Below, piece by piece: positions 12,887-21,651 of a stretch of 64,000 nt of DNA. Numbering within the stretch: the stretch's first letter is position 1; every line of letters begins with the position of its first letter. Below the pieces are notes generated by a model. It had not been told where the DNA came from, ran no database searches, and saw only the letters and a list, made by a program, of their open reading frames with translations. The DNA comes from Boswellia sacra. Taxonomy: Eukaryota > Streptophyta > Magnoliopsida > Sapindales > Burseraceae. The DNA lies in the NCBI GenBank assembly GCA_013180625.2, contig SNVD02008177.1, forward strand, positions 186,001 to 250,000. Direction: 5' to 3'. A program made the translations under genes and the position numbers.

Positions 12887-13441
12887 ATGGATGCCGATAT
12901 CTTTCTGTCGAACCTTCGTAAATATTTCCCTTCACTTCCTCAAAATGCTGTGTTTAAAATTTATAAAGTACGGATGACTAGACTTTGGGCATTGATGCTC
13001 CTAAATGTGCCTGCTGATATCCGATGGCTTATCGAAGCCAAGGTGAGATTGTCCGGTGAGCCGGACATTAATCTCGCAAAATACATGCCTGGTCTAGGAA
13101 AGAGCTACTACGCCAAGAGGCGAAGAGCGAAAAGGTTACAAGTATGTTATAAATGTGCTAGATGGAATTGTAACCAGACTTGTCGTTCATTAGGTTTTGC
13201 GTCCAGGAATAGAGAAGATAAACTTTCATTTATTAAGAATGGTTTGAGTAATGAGTCGCTGGATAATGTTTTGTTAACTCTCGAGTCACATTCTTGTGGA
13301 CTTGTTCAGCGTGAATTGCTTAATCTATGGACACAATTTCGTGATGAATTGCAGTGTTATAGTCTAGGGAATCTGACTAAAAACGACCCTGTTTGCCAGT
13401 TTATAAGAAAACTGGATGGGAAGCAAATCCCCGACTCATAG
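12887..13441 (+). CDS. ORF resembling plant flexivirus cysteine-rich nucleic-acid-binding protein
   Basis: Intact 184-codon ORF from ATG 12887; an in-frame ATG at 12821 adds 22 residues. In order: an N-terminal hydrophobic/amphipathic part (RLWALMLLNVPADIRWLIEA, about 32-51), a short linker, GKSYYAKRRRAKR with a basic cluster at about 77-83, then Cys 87, 90, 95 and 99 (C-x2-C-x4-C-x3-C), and FIKNG about 20 residues later. Basic patch, Cys cluster and downstream F-I-x-x-G in this order resemble the cysteine-rich proteins of carlaviruses and relatives, which bind nucleic acid and can suppress RNA silencing. The C-terminal 60 residues match nothing I know. It sits where Athila elements carry their third ORF. 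An unusual element-specific zinc protein is the alternative. The frame is open despite decay of gag and pol nearby. Confidence 0.45.
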   Translation: MDADIFLSNLRKYFPSLPQNAVFKIYKVRMTRLWALMLLNVPADIRWLIEAKVRLSGEPDINLAKYMPGLGKSYYAKRRRAKRLQVCYKCARWNCNQTCRSLGFASRNREDKLSFIKNGLSNESLDNVLLTLESHSCGLVQRELLNLWTQFRDELQCYSLGNLTKNDPVCQFIRKLDGKQIPDS

Positions 13442-13666
13442 AAGGCGTTTCAGCCGTTACTGGACGTAAAACCAGAGGAAGATGTGAGCCACAATCACAA
13501 CTACTTGTATATTTGAATGTGTGTTGTTGTTGTAGAATTTTTTTTCTTGTTTCGTTTGATCTGATTATCAATGTTGTTTTTGTGTTGTTGTTGTTTGTTG
13601 ATTTTGTTTGTTTTAATTTCAAGTTTTCTTTTTGACAAACCATATGACTACCCTATGGCATAAGTA
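13442..13666. other. Spacer between cargo ORF and hairpin repeats
   Basis: GT/T-rich sequence (TTGTTGTTGTTTG-like) with no gene recognised. Confidence 0.4.
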
Positions 13667-13921
13667 CACGTGGGAGACAAGTGTGGAGGTTTTGTCAACC
13701 TCCACCGAAAGTGTATCTCTATTTTTTATGCTTCACGTGGGAGACAAGTGTGGGGGTTTTGTCAACCCCCCGCCGAAAGTGTATCTCCATTTTCCATGCT
13801 TCACGTGGGAGACAAGTGTGTAGGTTTTGTCAAACCTCGCCGAAAGCATATCTCATTTTTTCAAATCTTGGGGCGATAAATCTGCATCGAGCAACCCCCA
13901 CCGAAAGTATGTCCCCATGTG
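13667..13921 (+). repeat. Three-and-a-half tandem 67-bp hairpin repeats
   Basis: Units start at 13667, 13734 and 13802 with CACGTGGGAGACAAGTGT; a partial fourth begins at about 13869. Each unit can form a stem with the loop TTGTC: GTGGAGGTT/AACCTCCAC in unit 1, GGGGGTT/AACCCCC in unit 2 and AGGTT/AACCT (extendable) in unit 3. Each is followed by the constant CGAAAGTGTATCTC. The stem bases differ between units, but pairing is kept. The array lies about 130 bp before the LOG start codon. Confidence 0.75.
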
Positions 13922-14051
13922 TCAAAATTTGAGAGTTTTATGGGTGTATATATACATTCTGCATATTTTCATATGTCATTCCATAACCTGTCTTGCAATT
14001 GAAAAGCATAATATCTAACGTGTCTTACACAAGATTAGAGCACTTGTAGAA

Positions 14052-14703
14052 ATGGAGAAAACACCAATTCGGCGACTTCGCAATATATGCGTATTTTGCG
14101 GGTCGCAATTTGGTAAAGATGGAGAGTTTACCACAGTAGCTCTTGATCTTGGTAGGACACTAGCTGCGAGGGGTATTAATTTGATTTATGGAGGGGGTAG
14201 TCTTGGGTTAATGGGGTGTGTGTCGACAGCTGCATCCCTAGGAGGGAGCAAAGTTCTCGGCATTATCCCTAAACCATTAGCTGTGCGAGATATCGTAGGC
14301 AACACAATCGGGGAAGAGTTACAAGTCTCTAGCATGCATGAGCGTATTGCACATATGGTTGTTAAGTCCGATGCATTTATAGCTTTACCCGGTGGTTATG
14401 GCACATTAGAGGAGATATTTCAAATCACCTCTTGGGCACAGCTAAACATCCATAAAAAACCCATTGGTTTGTTAAATGTCAATAACTTTTTTGATGGTTT
14501 GTTGTCTTTTCTTGATCAAGCTGTAGAAAAAATATTTTATCTCACCATCAGCGAGGCAAATCCTTGTTACAGCTTCAACGGCAGGGGAGTTAATTGACAA
14601 ACTACAAGAATTCGTCTATTCGCCTGATCCAACAACAGCTCGGATTGATTGGTTTGGAGAAGGCAATAAGAGGCGTAAACTGGATTTAACACTCCATCTG
14701 TAA
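14052..14703 (+). pseudogene. LOG-type cytokinin riboside 5'-monophosphate phosphoribohydrolase, intron-less, one frameshift
   Basis: LOG enzymes release active cytokinin bases from their nucleotides in one step. From ATG 14052 the ORF has the whole catalytic core: NICVFCGSQFGKDG (11-24), LIYGGGSLGLMG (44-55), MHERIAHM with Arg98, and the signature PGGYGTLEE (113-121) with Glu121. The frame then turns at a T4 run (about 14536-14539), where one T more than expected is present, and stops at 14595-14597. In the +1 frame the normal C-terminus continues (ISPSARQILVTASTAGELID) and ends RRKLDLTLHL, stop 14701-14703. The full length would be about 216 residues, normal for the family. Plant LOG genes have several introns and this has none, so it came through RNA. 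The C-terminal RRKLDL-L tail recalls the plant LOGL10-like branch. It lies inside the retrotransposon in place of pol. Confidence 0.9.
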
Positions 14704-16649
14704 TCTCTATCTATTGGTTTGCTTCGCTTTTGTTTACTTTCTTTTTAGTGTGTTTATTTGAGATTTTTCATGTCATTTCTTTTGAGTTTTTTTTCAGGTT
14801 ATTTCTTTCGCCCCAGGTAATATTCTCTAATCATGGCTTTTAGAGTGGTGGCTTAAAAAGTTTAATTCATCTTGAAACGCATTATGGATCTCTTTAATCT
14901 ATAATGGCTGAATAAGGAGGCTAACTTCTAAACTTTTTAGACACATTCTAACTGAATTGTTTTTGTTTGCTGGCTTGTTGGACTTTGTTATTGTATGAGT
15001 AAGTTTAGTTTTATGTAATTTAGAAGTTGTTATTTGTTTTTTGTCTTTATCAGTTTCGATTAAAAAAAAATTGTGGAAAAACCTGAGAATGGCAGAATAT
15101 GGGGTTTCTTTAACCCTTGAAAAGCATTCTCTCTAAATAAATCTGTAGTTTGTTTATTTCATGTTGTTTGAAGTGTCTTGTTTCTTGTTTTGTTCTTTCA
15201 TAATAAAGGTATATAGGCTGGAAAACTTAAGTCTGCGGTCTACTGGTCCTAAGGATTGTTGAAATATACAATCTTGACTCAGGTGTAACAATGCCACGTA
15301 CCTCTTCTCTTGCATTTTATGGGCCAATGATAAGGCAATGATTGAATTGAGAATAACTCTTGGGAAATGATAAATGATGCATGGATCTGTGTGCTTGAAA
15401 TGTTTATTGGTTTTCGCTTTGCTTTTGATTCCTTGCGCAAAATTGAGCACCAAGCCATTATCACTGAGTTATTTGTTTACTTAGAGAAAGTTTATGTAAT
15501 TTAAGTGTTTCTCCAGATTTCAATGAAATCTAGAACTTGTTTGATGGTCACTCGAGGCGAAATCCTAGACTGTGCAACATTGGGGAAATGATTTAGGCCC
15601 TCTTTGGACCGTTTGAGACTTAATAGCCAACCTTGACTGAAATTGATCCCTAGTTACCCCTTTGAGCCTCTGTAAGCCTTTTTCTTTGTTAACTCACTAA
15701 AAGATTTCCTACCTCAAATGAATTTGTTCCAAACAGTTTATCCCTTACCTATGAGCATGTAGATCATTCACAATTAAATTTTGAGCTATGTTCTGGTTTT
15801 GGGAAGTTAGAGGAGGTTGGGATGTGTCATGAGCAATGCAAGTAAGTTCTATTGTGTTTAAAAAAAAAAAGCCAATCTGTACTTATCGTCCACGTACTTA
15901 CACATTGAGGACAATGTGTTGTTTAAGTGTGGGGGAGGGGAAGTGTAATAAAAAAAAGAAAAAAAGAAAAAAAAGAAAAAAAAAGAACAAAAGAAGAAGA
16001 ATAAGAGATCTATACCCTTAAGTGTTCTTAAAAAGAATGAAACAACAAAGTGTGGGGGTGTAGTTTTCTTTTGTTTTCTGCAAAAAAAAAAAAAAAGATT
16101 GAGTATTCCAAATAAGTTGGAGGAGTAACCTGGTGAATTGAAATGTTGTGTTATAAGGTTGAGCTCTACATAGTCTTGAATGATTTATGTGTTTGTGGGT
16201 GATTTGAGCCAATTATTATCCTTTATCATACCTTCACCCAAGCCAAACGTTACAAGCTTAATAAAGTCCTACTTGATCCTTGGTGTTGTGCATGTCTACA
16301 TTAGTGGAGAGTGACTTGAAAAGCAGGCCTATGGAGTTCATTTATACACACATCTTCAATATTAAATATGATTCATTTTTATGCATAAACTCATCCGGGT
16401 TACAAGTGATTAGGTGAGAATGGCTCTACACACACACACTTGAGGAATTGAAGTGAAGCGAAACTAATCTTTGAGATGAAATTCTTGATCAAGTGCATTA
16501 TTTTGAAGTTTTCCTTGGGTTATAATTAAGTACAATCTTTGAGGCCTATTTGCAAGTTGAAGCATTTGTGTGTTTTAATTTTTCTTGATTCTGTTTCGGT
16601 TTAGTTTTGTTTCGTATCATTTTAGTTGCTCGAGGACTAGCAAAGTCTA
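14704..16649 (+). other. 3' untranslated region of the retrotransposon
   Basis: No gene. Features seen: ACATTGAGGACAATGTGTTG followed by TTTAAGTGTGGGGGAG (about 15901-15935), a conserved motif before the 3' end of Athila/Tat elements; a purine tract of AAAAAG units (about 15950-16000); and a second GTGTGGGGGTG (about 16050). Lysine-rich frames here are an effect of the purine tract. Confidence 0.7.
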
Positions 16650-16663
16650 AGTGTGGGGGAATT
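16650..16663 (+). promoter_or_regulatory. Polypurine tract
   Basis: AGTGTGGGGGAATT directly before the 3' LTR, the usual plus-strand primer of Athila/Tat elements. Confidence 0.85.
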
Positions 16664-18077
16664 TGATAAGTGTCTATTTATATATCATTTTCATATCAAT
16701 TCGTCCATGTTTCTTTGCTATATTCCTTGGTATTTTTATGTTTTTGTGTGGTTTTGATGTTTGTAGGAGTTTTGGAGCAACTTGCACAAAAATGGAGTAA
16801 AACCCTTCATTTTCACCTCTGCTAGTCAACCATCTTCTCGGATTTAATTGTATTGATATACAATGAACCCGATGACATATTATATACCGTTGGAAAGCTC
16901 TCGAAGTCTATTTTCTGGAGAAATTTACGGTTTATAAATCCATTCAGTGTACCAAAAGTTGTAATCAAAACAGTGTGAGAAGTATAGAAATGTAATTCCA
17001 CAAATCACTGTAGCATGTATAATACGGGACACTGTAGCAGGTTACTGTAGCAGAGTATTTAAACACATTTTAGGGTTTTATTTTCATAACTTGAAGAGGG
17101 GAGAACGTGGTGGAGGCTGCAGCTCTGGAATTCTTTCATCTCTTGGAGTTCTTGAAGGAGAAAGGAAGCTTGGAAAGAGGAAGAACTACAATCCAAAGAG
17201 AATTACATCAAATTTGCTAAGTTTTTCCCTTCCCTTTCATTTTCTGGAATGTCTCCATGTTGTATTGTATTTACCACGTTCTTAAACATGTGTAACTGAA
17301 TCTGAATTGGTTGAGGGTGATTTCAAAGCCCCTGATATGGTTTTTGTAAGTTGATTGTGCAAGAAGTTGTTATCCAATTCTCTAATTGAAGTTGCTTGTA
17401 TTTTCCCATATCTAATGCTTATGATTGCTTGCTGGATTGTATTTGGGTGGCCAACTGAATATAATCTGGATATTGTCTATTGCTAGACTAGAAATCTTGA
17501 TCCGTAATTGTCTTGAATTTCTAATCCTTAGTAGCAAAATTGTGATCAGAGATTGCAATTGGAGAATACAACCTAAGTTAAATAATCCGAGCTTGTGTGT
17601 TTATTGCTTAGATCAACCTGTCTTTCTTTTCATAATGCATCCATTGAATTAAATTTAGAGAGCTTGTTCTAGGTTGTTTAATGGATAGAGATTAAGTAAA
17701 GAGCCTGTTTTATTTAACAACAAAGTAAGGAAAGATTGGGATAACAGAGCTTGTTGTTATCTACGGTTGATAATTTCAATGGTGTAATTGGATGACAATT
17801 CTATGATTAATTAGCAAATCCATTATCTTGTGGCAGAGAAGGATCCCTTAACCAGGTTTCTCTCATTGAGTTTTCACTCCAATTAACTTTCTGTTTTGTT
17901 ATTCTTTACTTGCATTAATATTTCATCTAATTAATCAATCAACAAAACCCCCCTCATTTAGTTTATTGTTGCTTTCGAATAACAAATTCAATTAGAATCA
18001 ATCCTCGTGGGAACGATATCTTACTCATCACTTTATTACTTGTGCGACTAGTATACTTGCTAGTTTCGAACGCATCA
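16664..18077 (+). repeat. 3' LTR
   Basis: 1,414 bp, TGATAAG...CGCATCA, the partner of 8191-9600. It differs by scattered substitutions and a few small indels (for example near 17430, 17470 and 17920). The target duplication GGCAG follows at 18078-18082. Confidence 0.95.
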
Positions 18078-18223
18078 GGCAGCATAGAGTTTTGATTTTT
18101 GCTCAGCATAAAGTAAAGCATGCATAATCTATGTTCCACTCTAACTTATTTTTTGTTAATTTTTTATTTTTCTGTAAAGTTAATTCTGCATGCTCTTTAT
18201 ATTAATAATTGCTTTTTGTGTAG

Positions 18224-19122
18224 GCCTTTTTAGACATTATTGAAAGGGACTTGTTTCAGACGCATATGAAGGAGTGAGTGTTCTTATCTCTCTATTTTCT
18301 ACTTATTGTGAGATCATTACTTGCTTATTGTTTCTTACTCTGATTCTTATGGTCAAGTTCTTTTACAGAAATTGGAGTTATCTTTATCTAATGCATTCAT
18401 GCAAACAAATGAGCTTACTGTTATTATTATTATTGTTGGTGTTGGTGTTGGTGGTGTTGTAGTTATTGTTTTACTACTCTACGACTATTATTTTATTTAT
18501 TTGTTTTTTATGGAAGAAGAAACTGGGCCTACCTTAGACCAGTATCTCTGTTGTTCTGACTTGTTAAGATTTCTCTGGAGTTGTTAAGTACTTTTGTAAC
18601 TTTACATTTGGTCATTGCAAGGCAAAACCATTCTCTTTTTGATCCACCAGGGACTGATCGACAACTTGGAAAATTAGTTGTCTAAATTGGTATGAGTTCC
18701 TAAAATGATGGGTTTGCAAGTTGATAACTTGTGTCATTTTTTGGAACATAAATTGTGCTAATATTGTTTCTTATAATTAATTGTGCCTTGAGCACATGTA
18801 CAAAAGTTTTACATAATGGATAGTTGTTAATAATGTTTTACCTTCTCACAGTGTTACATACCTACGCTCGACGGGTCGGTTGAACCAGAAAAACGTTTTG
18901 AGATTGTAAAGGCTTTTAATTCTGACCCTACTATAGATGCCCTGCTACTTACAACATATGGTAGGCTTTGTTTAGGCTTTTTCTTATTTGGAAGGCCGAT
19001 TAGTAATGGAGTATACTGAAATTATGGCTTTCTTTGCAGTTGGTGGCCTAGGCTTGAATCTGACATCTGTTGATACCCTCATTTTCATGGAGCATGACTG
19101 GAACCCCATGCGAGATCATCAG
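18224..19122 (+). pseudogene. BTAF1/MOT1-type SNF2 ATPase fragment (captured)
   Basis: Three consecutive exon pieces from the C-terminal helicase lobe of BTAF1 (MOT1; RGD3 in Arabidopsis), the ATPase that strips TBP from DNA. Piece 1 (18224-18273) follows GTGTAG and reads FLDIIERDLFQTHMK. Piece 2 (18852-18960) follows TCACAG and reads VTYLR, then DGSVEPEKRFEIVKAFNSD after a one-base deletion. Piece 3 (19040-19122) follows TTTGCAG and reads GGLGLNLTSVDTLIFMEHDW and NPMRDHQ, then GTAATT. These are SNF2 motifs IV-V; the final motif (RAHRLGQ) is not present. It is a DNA-level copy with introns, separated from the SAHH fragment by the LTR element. Non-functional. Confidence 0.88.
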
Positions 19123-19526
19123 GTAATTAACATTTTCTGTTGCATATATATGGCTTATTTGCATTTGACAAATGCTTATACAATGTGTGCAGATTTTTAT
19201 TTCTACTTGCAATAGGATGCTGAATTTTTTTTTTAACTTTTTATAATAAGAAACTAAAATATTATATTCTAGTAAAAAGAAACTGAATTCTTTTATCATG
19301 CATCACTTTATTTTAGTGGTTGAATGGAAGAGAATGTGATCAGCGTTGTTTTTGTGTAAATGTTTGAGCTTTTGAGTGTTATTTGAACTCTGGTGGGGTT
19401 ATTTTTTGTTATTTGACCAATTAACTGTTGGTAAATGATTGTCTGTTTGCGGGTGCATACGGTGATAGGTTTTACTTTCAGTTTGCAGTTCAGATCCTTT
19501 TGAGGACTTCATTTTAGCTACTCTTT
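19123..19526. other. Spacer inside CACTA element
   Basis: No gene recognised. The last part may be 5' flank or leader copied with the TRB fragment. Confidence 0.4.
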
Positions 19527-20005
19527 ATGGGTGCGCCAAAGCAGAAATGGACACAAGAAGAAGAAGCTGCATTAAAAGCTGGTGTAATTAAACATGGGGC
19601 TGGCAAATGGCGCACAATACTTAAAGATCCTGAAGAAACTCTTCTCCAGAGAGAAAAGAAAATAAACCTGGGAAATGGAAGCATTCTCACTGACACTACA
19701 TTTAGGTCCATTATTTTTTCAATTCAGCTATACTTGTATGGTTTTCTAATAACAGAAGGCGATAACCATGCAATTATGACATTTTAGAATTTTGTTGTTA
19801 AATATTGTATACACCATTTTCTTGATAAGTGGACTATGAAATGAAACAATACGATATTGTGTTTCCATTATGTGTGATTGCAACATATTATTATTTAATT
19901 CTTTATTTTCATTGTATAGGTTGGATAACCTTATAATGGAGGCTATAACCACCTTGAAGGAGCCTGTGGTTCAAATAAGACAACTAGTGCTGCATACATA
20001 GAGTA
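19527..20005 (+). pseudogene. Telomere repeat-binding factor (TRB, single-Myb-histone) fragment (captured)
   Basis: Starts ATGGGTGCGCCAAAGCAG and reads [20 protein letters not shown], then [15 protein letters not shown], the N-terminal Myb/telobox domain of plant TRB proteins. It then loses homology within the Myb repeat. After an intron-like gap (acceptor TATAG before 19920) comes LDNLIMEAITTLKEP and, one base out of frame, SNKTTSAAYIE, the start of the H1/H5-like domain. Only these two ends are present and both are damaged. It is a DNA-level fragment inside the CACTA element, next to its right sub-terminal repeats. Confidence 0.85.
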
Positions 20006-20099
20006 CTTCTTTAAATGACACCACTACATGTGTCAATGCAGTATTAAAAAAATAATATTAAACATTAAATAATATTAAACAGCAACAGTATTAAAAAAA

Positions 20100-20500
20100 A
20101 AGTTAACCTTTTACGGCGATTTTCTGATCGTCGCAAAAAATTTGGGGCCAAACTACGTCGTTTTGACTTGAACTATTTGCGGCGGTTTTACACTTTATAC
20201 AGCCGTTTCGTGGATATTATTTACAACGGTTTATGAACCTTTTACGGCGGTTATATGTTTGTCGTAAAAAGTTATATACGGCGGTTTCTAAACCGTCGTT
20301 AAAAGGTGTGTTATTTGCAACTTCCGTTTCGTCGTCTGTTTTTACGTCGAACAACAAAACTGCCGTAAATAACCTTTTACGGCGGACAAGAACCGCCGTA
20401 AAAGCTTTACTGTGGTTGCTTTTACGGCGGTTTACAACCGCCGTATAACCACCGTAAAAGAGCTTTTACGGCGGTTCTTGCCACCGTAAAAAGTCTTCCA
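20100..20500. repeat. CACTA right sub-terminal repeats
   Basis: At least ten copies of TTTTACGGCGGTT or the inverse AACCGCCGTAAAA, several in head-to-head pairs able to form hairpins (for example about 20410-20475). Such repeats near the ends are where CACTA transposases bind. The left end has diverged copies (CTACGGTGATTTTTGAAAACC, AACCGCCGTATAAA). Confidence 0.8.
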
Positions 20501-20510
20501 TATTGTAGTG

Positions 20511-21651
20511 AGAGTCTTATGAGATTGGAATACACGGGTCATCCGATAAGCTTCTCCTTCAAAAGTGTCCCAAACCTGGCAGAAGTTTATCTAAGTTTCG
20601 AGCAGAAAAATCGACTTGAGGGTGTGGCTTATGCTCTTTCGAGATTGCCAACCGAGATACCTCAATTGCAAAAGCTGAATTTACTTGCCATTTTGTCAAT
20701 GAATGTGAGTAGAACCATATGTTTACTAGAACTTATCATACATTAATTGTTGGTATATTAATTTATTTATTAAGGGATATACTATATTATTAGTATTATC
20801 ATTCTCCGAATGGACATCTTGTGACAAACATCAACTAAAGATATATGCGTTATTAACAATGCAAGATATAGTTAGATTCAGGTTGATGTTCGACATAAAA
20901 TAGCTGGTGTGCTGCTCCAGTTGGGTGGAGGGAGCAGTAATTTTTGGGCAGCTGTCAGTTGTATTTTACAATCTTTAGATTACTATTTTAGCTCAGGCTT
21001 TATTTTCCATGCAAGTAGATTTCAATCTTTTGTCTTGTTACACAGACTGAGCTCATTTCCCACGAATTTCAGGTACTTGAGCTTCCGGATAATGGACCTG
21101 TATTTGCCAGTGTTAAGGAGTTGATTCGTACAATTTGCCTATTTGATGATGAAGACAGACTGAGTTGGTTTGCTTGCATCCTCAGGGCTTTTCCTTTGTT
21201 GCAGAAGCTACAACTGAATGTAAGCTAGAAACTGGCCTTTCTATTTTCATGTCCATTTCTCATTCATAATATATATTATAATCTACACAAACAACATTTT
21301 TATAGAATATAGTATTTGTTTCCTTTCTTGCTGTTGTTCTCTCCGAGTTTTATCAAACAACCAAAGGAGATGGAGAGGCTACTCCCTAAATGTCCCCATG
21401 AACATCCTACTGAAATTGAGATAACTGGATTCTGTGGTAATTGGCATGAAGTTGAGCTCTTGGAGCATTTACTTGCGAATGCGATTGCTCTTAAAACACT
21501 TGACGTGAATCCATACCAGAAGGCGTTCAAAGGCTTCGACAACTGGGATTATGAAGTAGCAAGCACATTCTACAAAGAAACAAGAATGAACAGAGTCTAT
21601 GATTGGCTTCATGAAGTAGTTCCCAAGACTGTCCACTTAAAAGCGGGGTGA
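20511..21651 (+). pseudogene. F-box/FBD-LRR gene, 3' portion after transposon
   Basis: Continues the gene broken at 6222. Exon 20511-20703 reads SLMRLEYTGHPISFSFKSVP, NLAEVYLSF, then LQKLNLLAILSMN before GTGAGT. Exon from about 21073 (after TTTCAG) to 21220 reads VLELPDNGPVFASVKELIRT and LLQKLQLN. A last exon (about 21340-21651) holds the FBD domain, with CPHEHPTEIEITGFCGNWHE and LLEHLLANAIALKTLDVNP, and ends at TGA 21649. Splice sites and frames look intact in this half. The FBD domain is found only in plant F-box proteins. Whether the 3' half is still transcribed is unknown. Confidence 0.75.

Larger units (their letters stand above)
8191..18077 (+). mobile_element. Non-autonomous Athila/Tat-type LTR retrotransposon with cargo genes
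   Basis: A complete element of 9,887 bp with LTRs 8191-9600 and 16664-18077, both TGATAAG...CGCATCA, flanked by the 5-bp duplication GGCAG. It has a tRNA-Asp primer site, a broken gag, a retropepsin remnant and only the first residues of reverse transcriptase. The rest of RT, RNase H and integrase is gone. The usual Athila/Tat phrase GGGAGGCAACCCA after pol is at 12470, directly after the truncated RT. Next come an ORF like viral nucleic-acid-binding proteins (12887-13441), three hairpin repeats, and a LOG cytokinin gene (14052-14703). A long 3' untranslated part ends in the polypurine tract. It would need proteins from a relative to move. Confidence 0.93.

Noticed and set aside
13632..14018. 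Overlapping short ORFs with repeated Gly-Asp-Lys-Cys-like text
   Set aside because: They are translations of the 67-bp hairpin repeat in three frames.
14536..14539. Programmed ribosomal frameshift in LOG
   Set aside because: Plant LOG genes do not use frameshifting, and the site lacks a recognised +1 signal; an extra T is the simpler reading.
15836..16021. Lysine/arginine-rich ORF in the retrotransposon 3' region
   Set aside because: Produced by the AAAAAG purine tract.
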